64,000 nt of DNA, taken from Clostridia bacterium (GTDB taxonomy: Bacteria; Bacillota; Clostridia; Oscillospirales; CAG-272). Position numbers and translations under genes: made by a program. The stretch's first letter is position 1. Every line of letters starts with the position of its first letter. Location: assembly GCA_017462035.1 (NCBI GenBank), contig JAFTRY010000007.1, forward strand, positions 1-64,000. The letters are read 5' to 3'. The notes beneath the pieces are model-generated. The model saw only the letters and a program-made list of their open reading frames with translations. It had not been told where the DNA came from and did not search any database. Below are positions 6,736 through 15,723 of the stretch, piece after piece.

Positions 6736-8253
6736 ATGAGAAAAAACATTTTGACCTATTTGGAAGAAACAGCCCTTCGTGTACCTAATAAGATAGCCTT
6801 TTCTACGGGAAAGGAAAGCATGACCTTCGGGGAGATACACCGATCCGCTCAGAGTATCGGAAGCTTTCTTGCCGAAAAGAGCTTTCGAGGTGAACCGATT
6901 GTAATTTTTATGGATAAGCATCCGAGGACGGTAACCTCCTTCTTCGGTGTAATCTACGCCGGTTGCTTCTACGTTTGTCTGGATGAAAAAATGCCAAAGG
7001 CGAGAATGGATGCGATTCTTGAGAATCTGAAGCCGAGAGCATTGATCTGTGATAAAAAGAACGAAAAATCCGCTCGTGAGCTTGCCGTAGAGCACGTTTT
7101 TCTGTATGATGAGATTGCCGCCTGTTCTCCTTGCCGGGAGCTTCTGGCGGAGGTACGGGACGTTCAGTGCGATAAAGACCCCATTTATGTGGTATTTACC
7201 TCTGGGTCAACCGGAGTTCCCAAGGGAGTCGTGGCATGTCACCGCTCGGTGATCGACTATACCGAGGCTCTGTCCCGCGCGCTGGAATTTAACGAGGATA
7301 CGGTATTTGCCAATCAGACGCCTCTCTATTTTGACGCGCCGCTGAAGGAGATCATGCCCACCATTCAACTGGGAGCTACTACATATTTCGTACCGAAAAC
7401 GCTTTTTTCCTTCCCGGTAAGACTCATTGAATACCTCAACGAGTATCGGATCAATACCATCTGCTGGGTGGTGTCCGCTTTGGTTCAAATCTCTTCCTTG
7501 GGGGCATTGGAGACCATGGTTCCTAAGTACTTGACCAAGGTAGCCTTCGGAAGCGAGGTCTTTCCGAGAAAACAGTACGATCACTGGAGAAAGGCTTTGC
7601 CAAACGCCGCCTTTTTCAATTTGTACGGTCCCACCGAGGCAACGGGAATGTCCTGTTATTGGCGGGCAGACCGTGATCTTGATGAGGAAGAGCCCATCCC
7701 CGTAGGCAGACCCTTTGACAATACCGATATCCTGCTTTTGACCGATGAAGGAAAACGAGCTCTGGCGGGGGAATCGGGAGAAATTTGTATTCGGGGAACC
7801 TGTCTGACGATGGGATACTATAATAACCCGGAAAAGACGGCAGAGGTGTTTACGCAAAATCCCTTGAATTCCGCCTATCCCGAACGGATCTACCGTACCG
7901 GTGATATGGGGCGGTATAATGAGTATGGAGATTTGGTGTTCGTCTGCCGTAAGGATTCCCAGATCAAGCATATGGGACACCGCATTGAGCTGGGAGAGAT
8001 CGAATCAGCCGCACTGAAGCTGGACTCGGTGCGCCGAGCATGCTGTGTATACGATGCCGATGCCAAGCGCATTGTGCTTTTCTACGTTGGAGATACGGAA
8101 GAAGGAGAGCTGGGCACTCAGCTTGCCGCCTATCTTCCTCGGTATATGCTTCCGTCTCTAACACTTCGATTGGACGAGCTTCCCCTCACTGATAACGGGA
8201 AAATTGACCGCAGACGTCTGAAGGAGCAGGCGATGCGAATGGATCTGAAATAA
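6736..8253 (+). CDS. Amino acid adenylation enzyme, DltA-like
   Basis: This is a stand-alone 505-residue ANL-superfamily adenylation domain. It has the P-loop-like A3 motif FTSGSTGVPKGV (from residue 154), A5 NLYGPTEATG, A7 YRTGDMG, A8 GHRIELGEIES and the catalytic A10 lysine in NGKIDR. Such enzymes activate an amino acid with ATP and load it on the phosphopantetheine of a carrier protein; the next gene encodes that carrier. The A4 segment reads FDAPLKEIMP and the following pocket strand INTICWVVSAL, which does not closely follow the D-alanine-specific DltA sequences I know, so the amino acid activated could be other than D-alanine. It lies 12 bp after the transglutaminase gene and 10 bp before the carrier gene. 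Confidence 0.8.
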   Translation: MRKNILTYLEETALRVPNKIAFSTGKESMTFGEIHRSAQSIGSFLAEKSFRGEPIVIFMDKHPRTVTSFFGVIYAGCFYVCLDEKMPKARMDAILENLKPRALICDKKNEKSARELAVEHVFLYDEIAACSPCRELLAEVRDVQCDKDPIYVVFTSGSTGVPKGVVACHRSVIDYTEALSRALEFNEDTVFANQTPLYFDAPLKEIMPTIQLGATTYFVPKTLFSFPVRLIEYLNEYRINTICWVVSALVQISSLGALETMVPKYLTKVAFGSEVFPRKQYDHWRKALPNAAFFNLYGPTEATGMSCYWRADRDLDEEEPIPVGRPFDNTDILLLTDEGKRALAGESGEICIRGTCLTMGYYNNPEKTAEVFTQNPLNSAYPERIYRTGDMGRYNEYGDLVFVCRKDSQIKHMGHRIELGEIESAALKLDSVRRACCVYDADAKRIVLFYVGDTEEGELGTQLAAYLPRYMLPSLTLRLDELPLTDNGKIDRRRLKEQAMRMDLK

Positions 8254-8263
8254 AGGAGCAGTT

Positions 8264-8491
8264 ATGGAACAATTATTGGAAATATTGAGATCGATGCATC
8301 CCGACGTGGATTTTTCTGCCGCAATGGATTTGATCGATGACGGAATCCTGGATTCCTTGGACATTGTCACGCTGGTAACCGAGATCAATTCCGTATTTGA
8401 CGTGACGATTCCCGCGGAGGAGATCGTGCCGGAAAACTTTAATTCCGCCGACGCGCTGATGGCGCTGATCAACAAATTAGATGAAGAATAA
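8264..8491 (+). CDS. Acyl/aminoacyl carrier protein, DltC-like
   Basis: The 75-residue acidic protein has the carrier signature DDGILDSLDIVTLV, with Ser31 as the expected phosphopantetheine attachment site, and the later IPAEEIVPENFNS segment typical of DltC and ACPs. It would accept the activated amino acid from the enzyme encoded just upstream and pass it to the MBOAT protein encoded 17 bp downstream. It needs a phosphopantetheinyl transferase, which is not in this window. A GGAG ribosome site precedes the ATG. Confidence 0.85.
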   Translation: MEQLLEILRSMHPDVDFSAAMDLIDDGILDSLDIVTLVTEINSVFDVTIPAEEIVPENFNSADALMALINKLDEE

Positions 8492-8508
8492 TTGGGCGGA
8501 GGCTGTCA

Positions 8509-10095
8509 ATGCGATTTACGTCCTATGAGTTTTTGGGATTCCTCGTTCTGTTGTTTCCTCTGTATTATCTGGTTCCGAAAAAGTGGCAGTGGGGCGTTCT
8601 TCTGGCAGCAAGCTACCTGTTTTACGCCTTTGCCGGATGGGACTGTATCCTATTTATCCTGCTGACTACACTGTCTTCTTACGGTGTGGCGTGCTGGATT
8701 GGCTGGCGGGCGAGTGCTGAGGAAACATACTTAGCATGCCATCGGGAAGAGATGGACAAGGAAAGAAGAAAGGCGTACAAGGCAAAGGAGAAAAAGAGGC
8801 GCTTTCATATTTTGCTTCTCGGTCTGGTCTTTAATTTCGGTATTCTTGCCGTTTTGAAGTACACGGGCTTTGCTATGTCCGGCTTCAATCAGATTTTGAA
8901 TGTCATCGGGCAGGGCACACTGGAAATTCCTGACCTTCTGCTTCCCATGGGAATCTCATTTTATACCTTTCAAACCATGGGATACCTGATCGACGTTTAC
9001 CGTGCGAAAACCAAGGTAGAACGCAATCCCGCGAGACTTGCACTATTTACCGCCTTCTTTCCCCAACTGGTCCAGGGCCCCATATCCCGTCACAGTGACT
9101 TGGCGGAGCAGCTGTATATGCCTCACAGCTTTGACAGAAAGGAATTCATCTTTGGTCTTCAACGGATTCTTTGGGGGTATTTCAAAAAGCTGGTGATCGC
9201 GGATCGCATTTTGATCGCCATGAAGACGCTTCTTGCCGATCCGGAGGAATATCGTGGCGGCTACGTGGTTATGCTGATTCTCTTGTATTCCGTGGAGATC
9301 TATGCCGACTTTACGGGAGGGATAGATATTACCATCGGAATCGCGCAAGCTCTTGGTATGAAACTGAGAGAAAACTTCAATCGTCCCTTTTCCTCACATT
9401 CCACGAAGGAGTATTGGAACCGCTGGCATATCACGATGGGATCCTGGTTTACCGACTACGTTTTTTATCCGTTGTCGGTCTGTAAACCCATGATGAAGCT
9501 CTCAAAATGGAGCAGAGCTCATTTGGGCAACTCATTGGGAAAGCGGGTTCCCGTGTATCTCGCGACGACTGTTACTTGGTTCCTTACCGGTCTGTGGCAC
9601 GGAGCCGGAGCCAATTTTATCGTATGGGGTTTGCTGAACTGTTTGGTCATTTTGGTGTCCCAAGAGCTTGAGCCTCTGTACGCGAGATTCCGCCGCCGTT
9701 TTCCGAATCTGTCTTCCTCAAACGGCTATGGAAAATTCATGGCGGTACGAACCTTTTTGCTCATGGGACTGATCCGATCCTTGGATTGCTACCGAAACGT
9801 AGGAACTACCTTTCGGCTTTGGGGCAGCATGCTGACTGTCTGGAACTGGGGCGAGCTTCCGAAAGGAATGTTACGGCTTGGTTTGGGCGTTGCCGATTAC
9901 GTGATTATATTGGGAGGCTGCTTGATTATGGCTTCCGTCAGTGTCATGTCCGCCAAACGGGGCTTAAGAGAGCGGCTGTATCAACACCCTGTTTTATCTT
10001 GGGTTCTTTGCGGAGGCTTGTTGATTGCCGTATTGCTCCTTGGTGCTTACGGAATCGGATATGATGCGTCTCAGTTTATTTATGACCAATTTTGA
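8509..10095 (+). CDS. MBOAT family O-acyltransferase, DltB-like
   Basis: The 528-residue polytopic membrane protein contains the hallmarks of MBOAT proteins of the DltB/AlgI type: LLLPMGISFYTFQTMGYLID near residue 145, ADFTGGIDITIGIAQ, the WNRWHITMGSWFTDYVFYPL region, and the invariant active-site histidine in TGLWHGAGANFIVWG. DltB moves the aminoacyl group from the carrier thioester across the membrane to an extracytoplasmic acceptor; this protein presumably does the same. It is roughly 100 residues longer than typical DltB, with a charged loop (residues 75-100, rich in Lys/Arg/Glu) and extra C-terminal helices. It sits between the carrier gene and the SGNH-like gene. Confidence 0.85.
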   Translation: MRFTSYEFLGFLVLLFPLYYLVPKKWQWGVLLAASYLFYAFAGWDCILFILLTTLSSYGVACWIGWRASAEETYLACHREEMDKERRKAYKAKEKKRRFHILLLGLVFNFGILAVLKYTGFAMSGFNQILNVIGQGTLEIPDLLLPMGISFYTFQTMGYLIDVYRAKTKVERNPARLALFTAFFPQLVQGPISRHSDLAEQLYMPHSFDRKEFIFGLQRILWGYFKKLVIADRILIAMKTLLADPEEYRGGYVVMLILLYSVEIYADFTGGIDITIGIAQALGMKLRENFNRPFSSHSTKEYWNRWHITMGSWFTDYVFYPLSVCKPMMKLSKWSRAHLGNSLGKRVPVYLATTVTWFLTGLWHGAGANFIVWGLLNCLVILVSQELEPLYARFRRRFPNLSSSNGYGKFMAVRTFLLMGLIRSLDCYRNVGTTFRLWGSMLTVWNWGELPKGMLRLGLGVADYVIILGGCLIMASVSVMSAKRGLRERLYQHPVLSWVLCGGLLIAVLLLGAYGIGYDASQFIYDQF

Positions 10096-10115
10096 TGAGA
10101 GGATGGAGAACCGAG

Positions 10116-11150
10116 ATGAATCTAAAAAAAAGAATTTTGATTGCGGTTTGCGCCATCCTGGTAATTACGCTTATATTGAGTTTTCTCCAGCTTTTAGTGG
10201 TGCCCAAATATCGGAGTAATCCGGAGGGTGCCATGATCGGCGAATATTACGATCAAGCAGGTGGACACGATGTGATCTTTGTGGGAGACTGTGAGGTTTA
10301 TGAGAGCATTGTTCCCGCCACTTTATGGGAGGAGTACGGAATTTCCTCTTACGTACGGGGAAGTGCTCAACAGCTGGTTTGGCAGTCTTATTACTTATTG
10401 GAAGAAACCTTCCGCTATGAGAAGCCTCGGGCAGTAGTATTCAACGTGCTGGCACTGAAATACGGAACACCTCAGAGTGAGGCATTTAACCGTATGACCC
10501 TGGATGGCATGAAGTGGTCCACTTCCAAATGGAAGGCGATTCAAGCCTCTATGACGGAGGAGGAGCATTTCTTAGATTACGTTTTTCCGCTTCTTCGGTT
10601 TCATTCCAGAATCACTCAACTGACGGCAGAGGATTTTCAATATGCCTTTGACGCTCCTGCGGTATCCCAATCGGGTTATCTGATGCAGACAAACATTGTT
10701 CCTATGACCGAAGCGGAGGAGGAGGGAAGGACGCTCAGTGATTATACTCTGCCTGAGAGTGCTATGAATTATTTGGAGCAGATGCGTCTATTGTGCGAAA
10801 AAAACGGAGCCGAGCTGATTCTAATGAAAGCTCCCACCAACTCTTGGGCATACTGGTGGTACGAGGAATGGGAAGAGCAGATCTGTACTTATGCTGAAGA
10901 AAAAAATCTTTCCTATTATAATTTTATTCCCCTTTGTGAGGAGATCGGAATCGATTGGAATACCGACACTTATGATGCGGGCGTGCATTTGAATGTGTAC
11001 GGAGCGGAAAAGCTTTCCCGTTATTTCGGCGCGCTGTTGCAAAGTGCCCACCATATTCCCGACCGTCGTTCAGAGGCGGAGACTAGTGCTCGTTGGCAAG
11101 AGCGTATGGATGCTTATCGGAAACAAAAAATACAATTGGAAAAGGAGTAG
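10116..11150 (+). CDS. DltD-like SGNH-fold membrane-anchored protein
   Basis: The protein (344 residues) has one N-terminal helix (about 5-27) and an external domain of the SGNH hydrolase type used by DltD and by acetyl-polysaccharide transferases. The first block reads VGDCEVYESI, where Cys59 stands where the Ser nucleophile is expected in GDS; the last block reads DAGVHLNVYGAEKLS with the catalytic His. Partner of the MBOAT gene just upstream. I place the start at the ATG at 10116, which has GGAG seven bases before it; a longer frame using TTG at 10092 would overlap the MBOAT stop codon. Whether the Cys is functional is not known. Confidence 0.7.
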   Translation: MNLKKRILIAVCAILVITLILSFLQLLVVPKYRSNPEGAMIGEYYDQAGGHDVIFVGDCEVYESIVPATLWEEYGISSYVRGSAQQLVWQSYYLLEETFRYEKPRAVVFNVLALKYGTPQSEAFNRMTLDGMKWSTSKWKAIQASMTEEEHFLDYVFPLLRFHSRITQLTAEDFQYAFDAPAVSQSGYLMQTNIVPMTEAEEEGRTLSDYTLPESAMNYLEQMRLLCEKNGAELILMKAPTNSWAYWWYEEWEEQICTYAEEKNLSYYNFIPLCEEIGIDWNTDTYDAGVHLNVYGAEKLSRYFGALLQSAHHIPDRRSEAETSARWQERMDAYRKQKIQLEKE

Positions 11151-11154
11151 AAAT

Positions 11155-11655
11155 ATGAAACGTAGCTGGATGGCGGTTTTCGCATTGGGGTTAGCGGTAA
11201 TACTCAGCCTCTCGTTGTTCGGATGCCGGAAGACGGAAGATAATGAGGCGAGCGGCGGACATTTTTCCGTGCAATATAAGGGGGTTACCCTTGAGATCGG
11301 TCAACCTGCCGAAGAGGTATTGAAGGCGTTGAGCGACCCCGTCAGTAAAAAGGAGATCGGAGATTGCGGCGGTTTGGGCGCTCAGGTGCGCTATGACTAT
11401 TCCTCTCTGATTCTGTATGTTTTGGAATCGAAGGATGGTGCCGTGATCGATCAGATTACGCTGACTGACGATTTGGTGGCAACCGAGAAGGGCATCTGTA
11501 TCGGAGATAGCCAGGACAAGGTAAAGGAAGCCTACGGCAATGTCATTCAAAGCGACGGGAGTCGGTTGGTATACACATCGGGAGATAACCAACTGATCTT
11601 CGAGATCAAGGACGGAAAGGTATCCGGTATCGATCTGATGCAAATCACGCAATAA
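11155..11655 (+). CDS. Small lipoprotein of the Dlt-like operon
   Basis: The 166-residue product begins MKRSWMAVFALGLAVI and reaches a lipobox, LFGC, with the lipidated Cys near residue 24, so it should be a lipoprotein. The mature part is a predicted beta-rich domain of two similar halves (ITLTDDLVATEKGICIGDSQDKVKEAYG resembles SmpA/BLIP-like repeat units in which G-x-S-x-x-x-V-x-x-x-[YF]-G recurs; the first half has GVTLEIGQPAEEVLKAL). No enzyme motif is visible. AAAGGAG lies seven bases before the ATG, and the gene follows the SGNH-like gene by four bases, so it belongs to the operon. A strong terminator follows. A role in binding the modified polymer is a guess. Confidence 0.75.
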   Translation: MKRSWMAVFALGLAVILSLSLFGCRKTEDNEASGGHFSVQYKGVTLEIGQPAEEVLKALSDPVSKKEIGDCGGLGAQVRYDYSSLILYVLESKDGAVIDQITLTDDLVATEKGICIGDSQDKVKEAYGNVIQSDGSRLVYTSGDNQLIFEIKDGKVSGIDLMQITQ

Positions 11656-11659
11656 AAGC

Positions 11660-11702
11660 AATACGGAACCAGGGTTCACACCCTGTGTTCCGTATTTTTT
11701 TT
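11660..11702 (+). terminator. Terminator of the Dlt-like operon
   Basis: AATACGGAAC (11660-11669) pairs with GTTCCGTATT (11686-11695), with an inner CAGGGT/CCCTG stem, followed by a run of eight T. It lies immediately after the lipoprotein gene. Confidence 0.85.
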
Positions 11703-11782
11703 GCTGTGCCAGGGAATTCTAACGACATGGGCTGTAATTTAGCACTGTTCATAAATAATTAACAAAAAACTTTAAAAAGCCC

Positions 11783-11811
11783 TTGACAAAACCCAAAAAA
11801 AGTGATATATT
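11783..11811 (+). promoter_or_regulatory. Vegetative promoter of the hrcA operon
   Basis: TTGACA (11783-11788), 17 bases, TATATT (11806-11811). Transcription would start just before the CIRCE operator at 11824, which is the usual arrangement for HrcA repression. Confidence 0.8.
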
Positions 11812-11823
11812 TTATACAGTGAT

Positions 11824-11850
11824 TTAGCACTCGCACAAAAATAGTGCTAA
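11824..11850 (+). promoter_or_regulatory. CIRCE operator (HrcA binding site)
   Basis: TTAGCACTC, nine bases, TAGTGCTAA. This matches the consensus inverted repeat TTAGCACTC-N9-GAGTGCTAA with a single mismatch and exact spacing. It overlaps the presumed start of the hrcA transcript. A lone left half, TTAGCACT, is also present at 11739-11746. Confidence 0.93.
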
Positions 11851-11886
11851 ATCAACAAGCCTTATGGATGAAAGGATGAAACAGCA

Positions 11887-12975
11887 GTGTGTGCAAAAGG
11901 AACGGAACTGAGTGAGCGTAAAAAGCTGATTCTGAAAGCACTGGTGGAAGCTCATATCGAGGGCGGCGAACCGGTAGGTTCTAAGTACATTACACAGAAT
12001 AATTTGCTGTCCTGTTCCTCCGCTACGATCCGAAACGAAATGGCGGAGCTGGAGCAAATGGGGTATTTGGTTCAGCCTCACACTTCCGCGGGCAGAGTGC
12101 CAAGTGAAATGGGATATCGGTTTTACGTAGACACGCTTGTGGAGCAGTACGCGAGAACCACTCACGAGGTGGGACAGATCAATCAACTTCTCAAGGCAAA
12201 GATGGCGGAGATCGATCAGATCTTAGAGACCGCGTCTCGATTGGCATCCAGTATGACCAATTATACGGGAATCGCGATCAAACCCAAGGCATCCTCTGTC
12301 ACTATGTCTAAGTTCGAACTGGTCTCTATGGATGAAAATAATTTTGCCATGGTTATGATTACCTCAGGTGGAGCGGTAAAAACCAAGAAGGTAAAAACCA
12401 CAGGTACGGTCCGAGAGGATGACCTTCGCCGTCTGGCAGAGTTGTTCAATGAGTGCTTATGCGGTTTGAGTGCCGATATGATTACACTTCCCATTATCAT
12501 GGAAATGGAAAATGTGATGGGGGACAGCGCGTTTTTGGTGACTCCCGCGGTGAAGTGCGTATATGAGGTCATGAGCGAAATCGACGGCGGAACGATGCGG
12601 TTGTCTGGTATCAACCATCTCCTAAAGTATCCGGAATATTCGGATACCCAGCAGCTGGGACAGCTTTTGGGAACGCTGGAAAGCAAAGACGAAATCTTGG
12701 ATCTTGTTTCCCAAGCGGAAAGCGATGATATTAATGTTCTCATCGGTTCAGAAAGCCCGGTAAAGGTAATGAACAATTCCTCGCTGGTGTTTAAGCCTAT
12801 TAAGAAGCACGGTAAGACCATTGGTGTTATCGGTGTGCTGGGACCGAGAAGAATGAATTATAAACAGGTGCTACAGACCATTGACGAAATTACGGGAAGT
12901 ATTTCCAGCATGATGGACGAGGAAGCACCAATCAAGGAATTATCAGAAAAAGGAGAACACCATGGAGGAGAATAG
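11887..12975 (+). CDS. hrcA: Heat-inducible transcription repressor HrcA
   Basis: HrcA binds the CIRCE element 40 bp upstream and represses its own operon until heat stress draws GroEL away. The 362-residue protein has an N-terminal winged helix (LSERKKLILKALVEAHIEGGEPVGSK and SSATIRNEMAELEQMGYLVQPHTSAGRVPS are family signatures), followed by the GAF-like dimerisation part and the C-terminal IGVLGPRRMNYKQVLQTID motif. Start is GTG at 11887 with AAAGGA ten bases upstream; an ATG at 11877 is out of frame and closes quickly. It is the first gene of hrcA-grpE-dnaK-dnaJ-prmA, overlapping grpE by 14 bases. Confidence 0.95.
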   Translation: MCAKGTELSERKKLILKALVEAHIEGGEPVGSKYITQNNLLSCSSATIRNEMAELEQMGYLVQPHTSAGRVPSEMGYRFYVDTLVEQYARTTHEVGQINQLLKAKMAEIDQILETASRLASSMTNYTGIAIKPKASSVTMSKFELVSMDENNFAMVMITSGGAVKTKKVKTTGTVREDDLRRLAELFNECLCGLSADMITLPIIMEMENVMGDSAFLVTPAVKCVYEVMSEIDGGTMRLSGINHLLKYPEYSDTQQLGQLLGTLESKDEILDLVSQAESDDINVLIGSESPVKVMNNSSLVFKPIKKHGKTIGVIGVLGPRRMNYKQVLQTIDEITGSISSMMDEEAPIKELSEKGEHHGGE

Positions 12976-13672
12976 GAATCCCATGAAGGAAGAAGAATTT
13001 TCTTCTGACGTTGTTGAGGAAACACCAATCGACATTGCCGAGGGCGAGAAAACCGAGGCGGAAGCTGAGACCTGTGACGAACCTTGCGAATCTGAGCAGG
13101 AGACTGTGGAAGAGAAGGAAGAGGGCGAAGAAAAAGAAGAAAGAGAAGAAAAAAAGGAAGAAAAGTCATCTCGCGGAGAAAAAAAGAAGCTGAAAAAAGC
13201 GGAAGCGGAGCTCAGTGAGCTGAAAAAAACGTTGGATCAGAAGGATGCGGCATTCGCCGATCTGAATGACAAATATTTGAGACTGTGTGCGGAATACGAT
13301 AACTTCCGCAAGAGATCTTCTAAAGAAAAGGAAGGGATCTATGCCGATGCTTGCTGTGATATTCTGGAACAGATCCTTCCGGTGCTGGATAACCTGGAGC
13401 GTGCCGCTTTGTATAACACTGAGGACGCGGCGGAAACACCGATGGGTAAGGGACTAGAGCTGACCTTGAGAAGCTTTATGGATACTCTGCAAAAGATCGG
13501 AGTCACCGAAATTGAGGCATTTGGAAAACCCTTTAATCCCGATCTGCACAATGCGGTAATGCATGTGGATGATGAAAACTACGGTGAAAACGAGATCGTT
13601 GAGGTGTTCATGAAAGGGTACGCCAAGGGAGATAAGGTACTTCGATATTCTATGGTCAAGGTAGCAAACTGA
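12962..13672 (+). CDS. grpE: Nucleotide exchange factor GrpE
   Basis: GrpE releases ADP from DnaK. The C-terminal two thirds shows the long coiled-coil region and the family core YLRLCAEYDNFRKR, ILPVLDNLERA, and the FNPDLHNAVMHV head with GYAKGDKVLRYSMVKVA at the end. The first about 85 residues are an extreme Glu/Lys-rich low-complexity region (EEKEEGEEKEEREEKKEEKS), longer than usual and probably disordered. The start at 12962 lies inside the hrcA 3' end with AGGAG nearby, so translation is coupled. 236 residues in total. Confidence 0.95.
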   Translation: MEENRNPMKEEEFSSDVVEETPIDIAEGEKTEAEAETCDEPCESEQETVEEKEEGEEKEEREEKKEEKSSRGEKKKLKKAEAELSELKKTLDQKDAAFADLNDKYLRLCAEYDNFRKRSSKEKEGIYADACCDILEQILPVLDNLERAALYNTEDAAETPMGKGLELTLRSFMDTLQKIGVTEIEAFGKPFNPDLHNAVMHVDDENYGENEIVEVFMKGYAKGDKVLRYSMVKVAN

Positions 13673-13742
13673 GAAAAACCAACCATATCAATATAATACA
13701 AACAAAAAATAAAATTTAAACATCCCAAAGGAGGAAAGAATC

Positions 13743-15587
13743 ATGGGAAAAATTATTGGAATAGATTTAGGAACAACAAACTCTTGCGTTGCTGTATTTG
13801 AGGGTGGCGAGCCCATCGTGATCCCCAACCCCGAAGGAGCCCGTACGACTCCCTCTGTGGTAGCATTTACCAAGACCGGTGAGAGAATGGTAGGTCAGGT
13901 GGCAAAGCGTCAGGCAATTACCAACCCCGACAGAACCGTAATTAGTATCAAGCGTGAAATGGGTTCCGCTTATAAGAAGGAGATTGACGGAAAGCAGTAC
14001 ACTCCCCAGGAGCTGTCCGCAATGGTTCTACAGAAGCTGAAGGCTGATGCCGAGGCTTATCTGGGTGCCTCTGTTAACCAGGCGGTTATTACCGTTCCCG
14101 CATATTTCTCTGACGCTCAGAGACAGGCAACCAAGGATGCCGGTAAGATCGCGGGTCTTGAGGTTCTCCGTATTATCAACGAGCCTACCGCCGCCGCACT
14201 GGCATACGGTATGGATAAGGAAGCTGACCAGAAGATCATGGTATTTGACCTGGGCGGCGGTACCTTTGACGTATCTTTGATGGAAATTTCCGACGGTGTG
14301 TTCGAGGTTCTGGCAACTGCCGGTAACAACCGCCTGGGCGGTGACGACTTTGACCAGAGAGTCATTGACTGGATGGCAGACCGCTTCAAGGCTGAAAACG
14401 GCGTGGATCTGAGAAACGACAAGATGGTGATGCAGAGACTGAAGGAAGCCGCTGAGAAGGCAAAGATCGAGCTTTCCGGTATGGCAAGCACCAACATCAA
14501 CCTACCTTTCATTACCGCAACTGCCGCAGGTCCTCTCCACTTCGACGCAACGCTGACCCGTGCTGAGTTTGATCGAATTACTGCTGATCTGGTAGAGGCT
14601 ACTATGATCCCCACCAAGCAGGTTTTGTCTGACGCGGGACTTAGCGCGTCCGAGGTAGATAAGGTTCTTCTCGTCGGTGGTTCCACCAGAATTCCCGCCG
14701 TGCAGGAAGCGGTTAAGAAGTTTTTGGGTAAGGACCCCTTCAAGGGTATCAACCCCGATGAGTGCGTAGCCCTCGGCGCGGCGATCCAGGGCGGTGTTCT
14801 TGGCGGAGATGTAAAGGATCTGCTCCTTCTGGACGTAACTCCCCTGTCTCTCGGTATCGAGACGCTGGGCGGTGTTTTCAATAAGATTATCGATAGAAAT
14901 ACCACAATTCCCGTAAAGAAGAGCCAGGTATATTCCACTGCCGCTGACGGTCAGACCTCGGTAGAGATTCACGTCCTCCAAGGCGAGCGTGAAATGGCAG
15001 CAAACAATACCACGTTGGGCCGCTTCAATCTGGACGGTATTCCTGCCGCTCCCAGAGGAGTTCCTCAGATCGAGGTTACCTTCGATATTGATGCCAACGG
15101 CATTGTAAACGTAAGCGCGAAGGATTTGGGTACAGGTAAGGAACAGCATATTACCATTACCTCCTCTACCAATATGTCCAAGGAGGAGATTGATAAGGCG
15201 GTAAGAGATGCTGAAATGTTTGCGGAAGAAGACAAAAAGCAGAAGGAAGCCGTTGAAATCAAGAACCGCGCGGAGTCCATGGTATTCCAAGCTGAGAAAA
15301 CCATGAACGAGGTGGGCGATAAGGTTCCGGAGGCTGAAAAGGACGCTGTTAAGGCTGCTGTTGAAAAACTGAAGGCAACCATCCCTACGGGCAATACCGA
15401 GGACATCAAGGCGGACACTGAGGCATTGGAGAAGGCGTTCTACGCACTGTCCGAGAAGCTGTACGCACAGCAGGGCGGTGCTCAGGGCTTTGATCCCAAC
15501 AATATGGGCGGTAATGCGGGAGATGCCGGCGCACAGGGCGACGGAACCTACTACAATGCTGACTATGAGGATAAGACCAACGGTTAA
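13743..15587 (+). CDS. dnaK: Chaperone protein DnaK (Hsp70)
   Basis: The 614-residue protein is complete: the ATPase domain starts [15 protein letters not shown], with [11 protein letters not shown] and [13 protein letters not shown]; the linker region [19 protein letters not shown] leads to the peptide-binding beta domain and helical lid, ending in a Gly-rich tail with an acidic EDKTNG end. It acts with DnaJ and GrpE in folding and heat-shock control. Codon choice is strongly biased, as in highly expressed genes. AAAGGAGG precedes the ATG with good spacing. It lacks the insertion that follows the first block in Gram-negative DnaK, as expected for Firmicutes. Confidence 0.98.
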   Translation: MGKIIGIDLGTTNSCVAVFEGGEPIVIPNPEGARTTPSVVAFTKTGERMVGQVAKRQAITNPDRTVISIKREMGSAYKKEIDGKQYTPQELSAMVLQKLKADAEAYLGASVNQAVITVPAYFSDAQRQATKDAGKIAGLEVLRIINEPTAAALAYGMDKEADQKIMVFDLGGGTFDVSLMEISDGVFEVLATAGNNRLGGDDFDQRVIDWMADRFKAENGVDLRNDKMVMQRLKEAAEKAKIELSGMASTNINLPFITATAAGPLHFDATLTRAEFDRITADLVEATMIPTKQVLSDAGLSASEVDKVLLVGGSTRIPAVQEAVKKFLGKDPFKGINPDECVALGAAIQGGVLGGDVKDLLLLDVTPLSLGIETLGGVFNKIIDRNTTIPVKKSQVYSTAADGQTSVEIHVLQGEREMAANNTTLGRFNLDGIPAAPRGVPQIEVTFDIDANGIVNVSAKDLGTGKEQHITITSSTNMSKEEIDKAVRDAEMFAEEDKKQKEAVEIKNRAESMVFQAEKTMNEVGDKVPEAEKDAVKAAVEKLKATIPTGNTEDIKADTEALEKAFYALSEKLYAQQGGAQGFDPNNMGGNAGDAGAQGDGTYYNADYEDKTNG

Positions 15588-15604
15588 GTTCGTTTCATAA
15601 ACAG

Positions 15605-15635
15605 GCGGGAAAGGGGATTTTTTCCTCTTTCCCGC
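15605..15635 (+). other. GC-rich hairpin between dnaK and dnaJ
   Basis: GCGGGAAAGGGGA pairs with TCCTCTTTCCCGC around a short T loop. No T run follows, so it is not a standard terminator; it may act as an RNA stability or processing element that sets the dnaK to dnaJ mRNA ratio. Confidence 0.5.
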
Positions 15636-15723
15636 GAAAGCGTCTATAAGAGATCAGATTCTTGGATGCTGGAAGTATGAAAAATTTGGAGAAATAGAAT
15701 CACACGAGTGATTTGGGGGCTAT

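Noticed and set aside
7207..7980. 257-codon open frame antisense to the adenylation gene
   Set aside because: It overlaps a well supported gene throughout and has no family match or ribosome site.
14117..15290. Long open frames antisense to dnaK
   Set aside because: They are shadows of the strongly biased dnaK codons; they have no ribosome sites and no protein family features.
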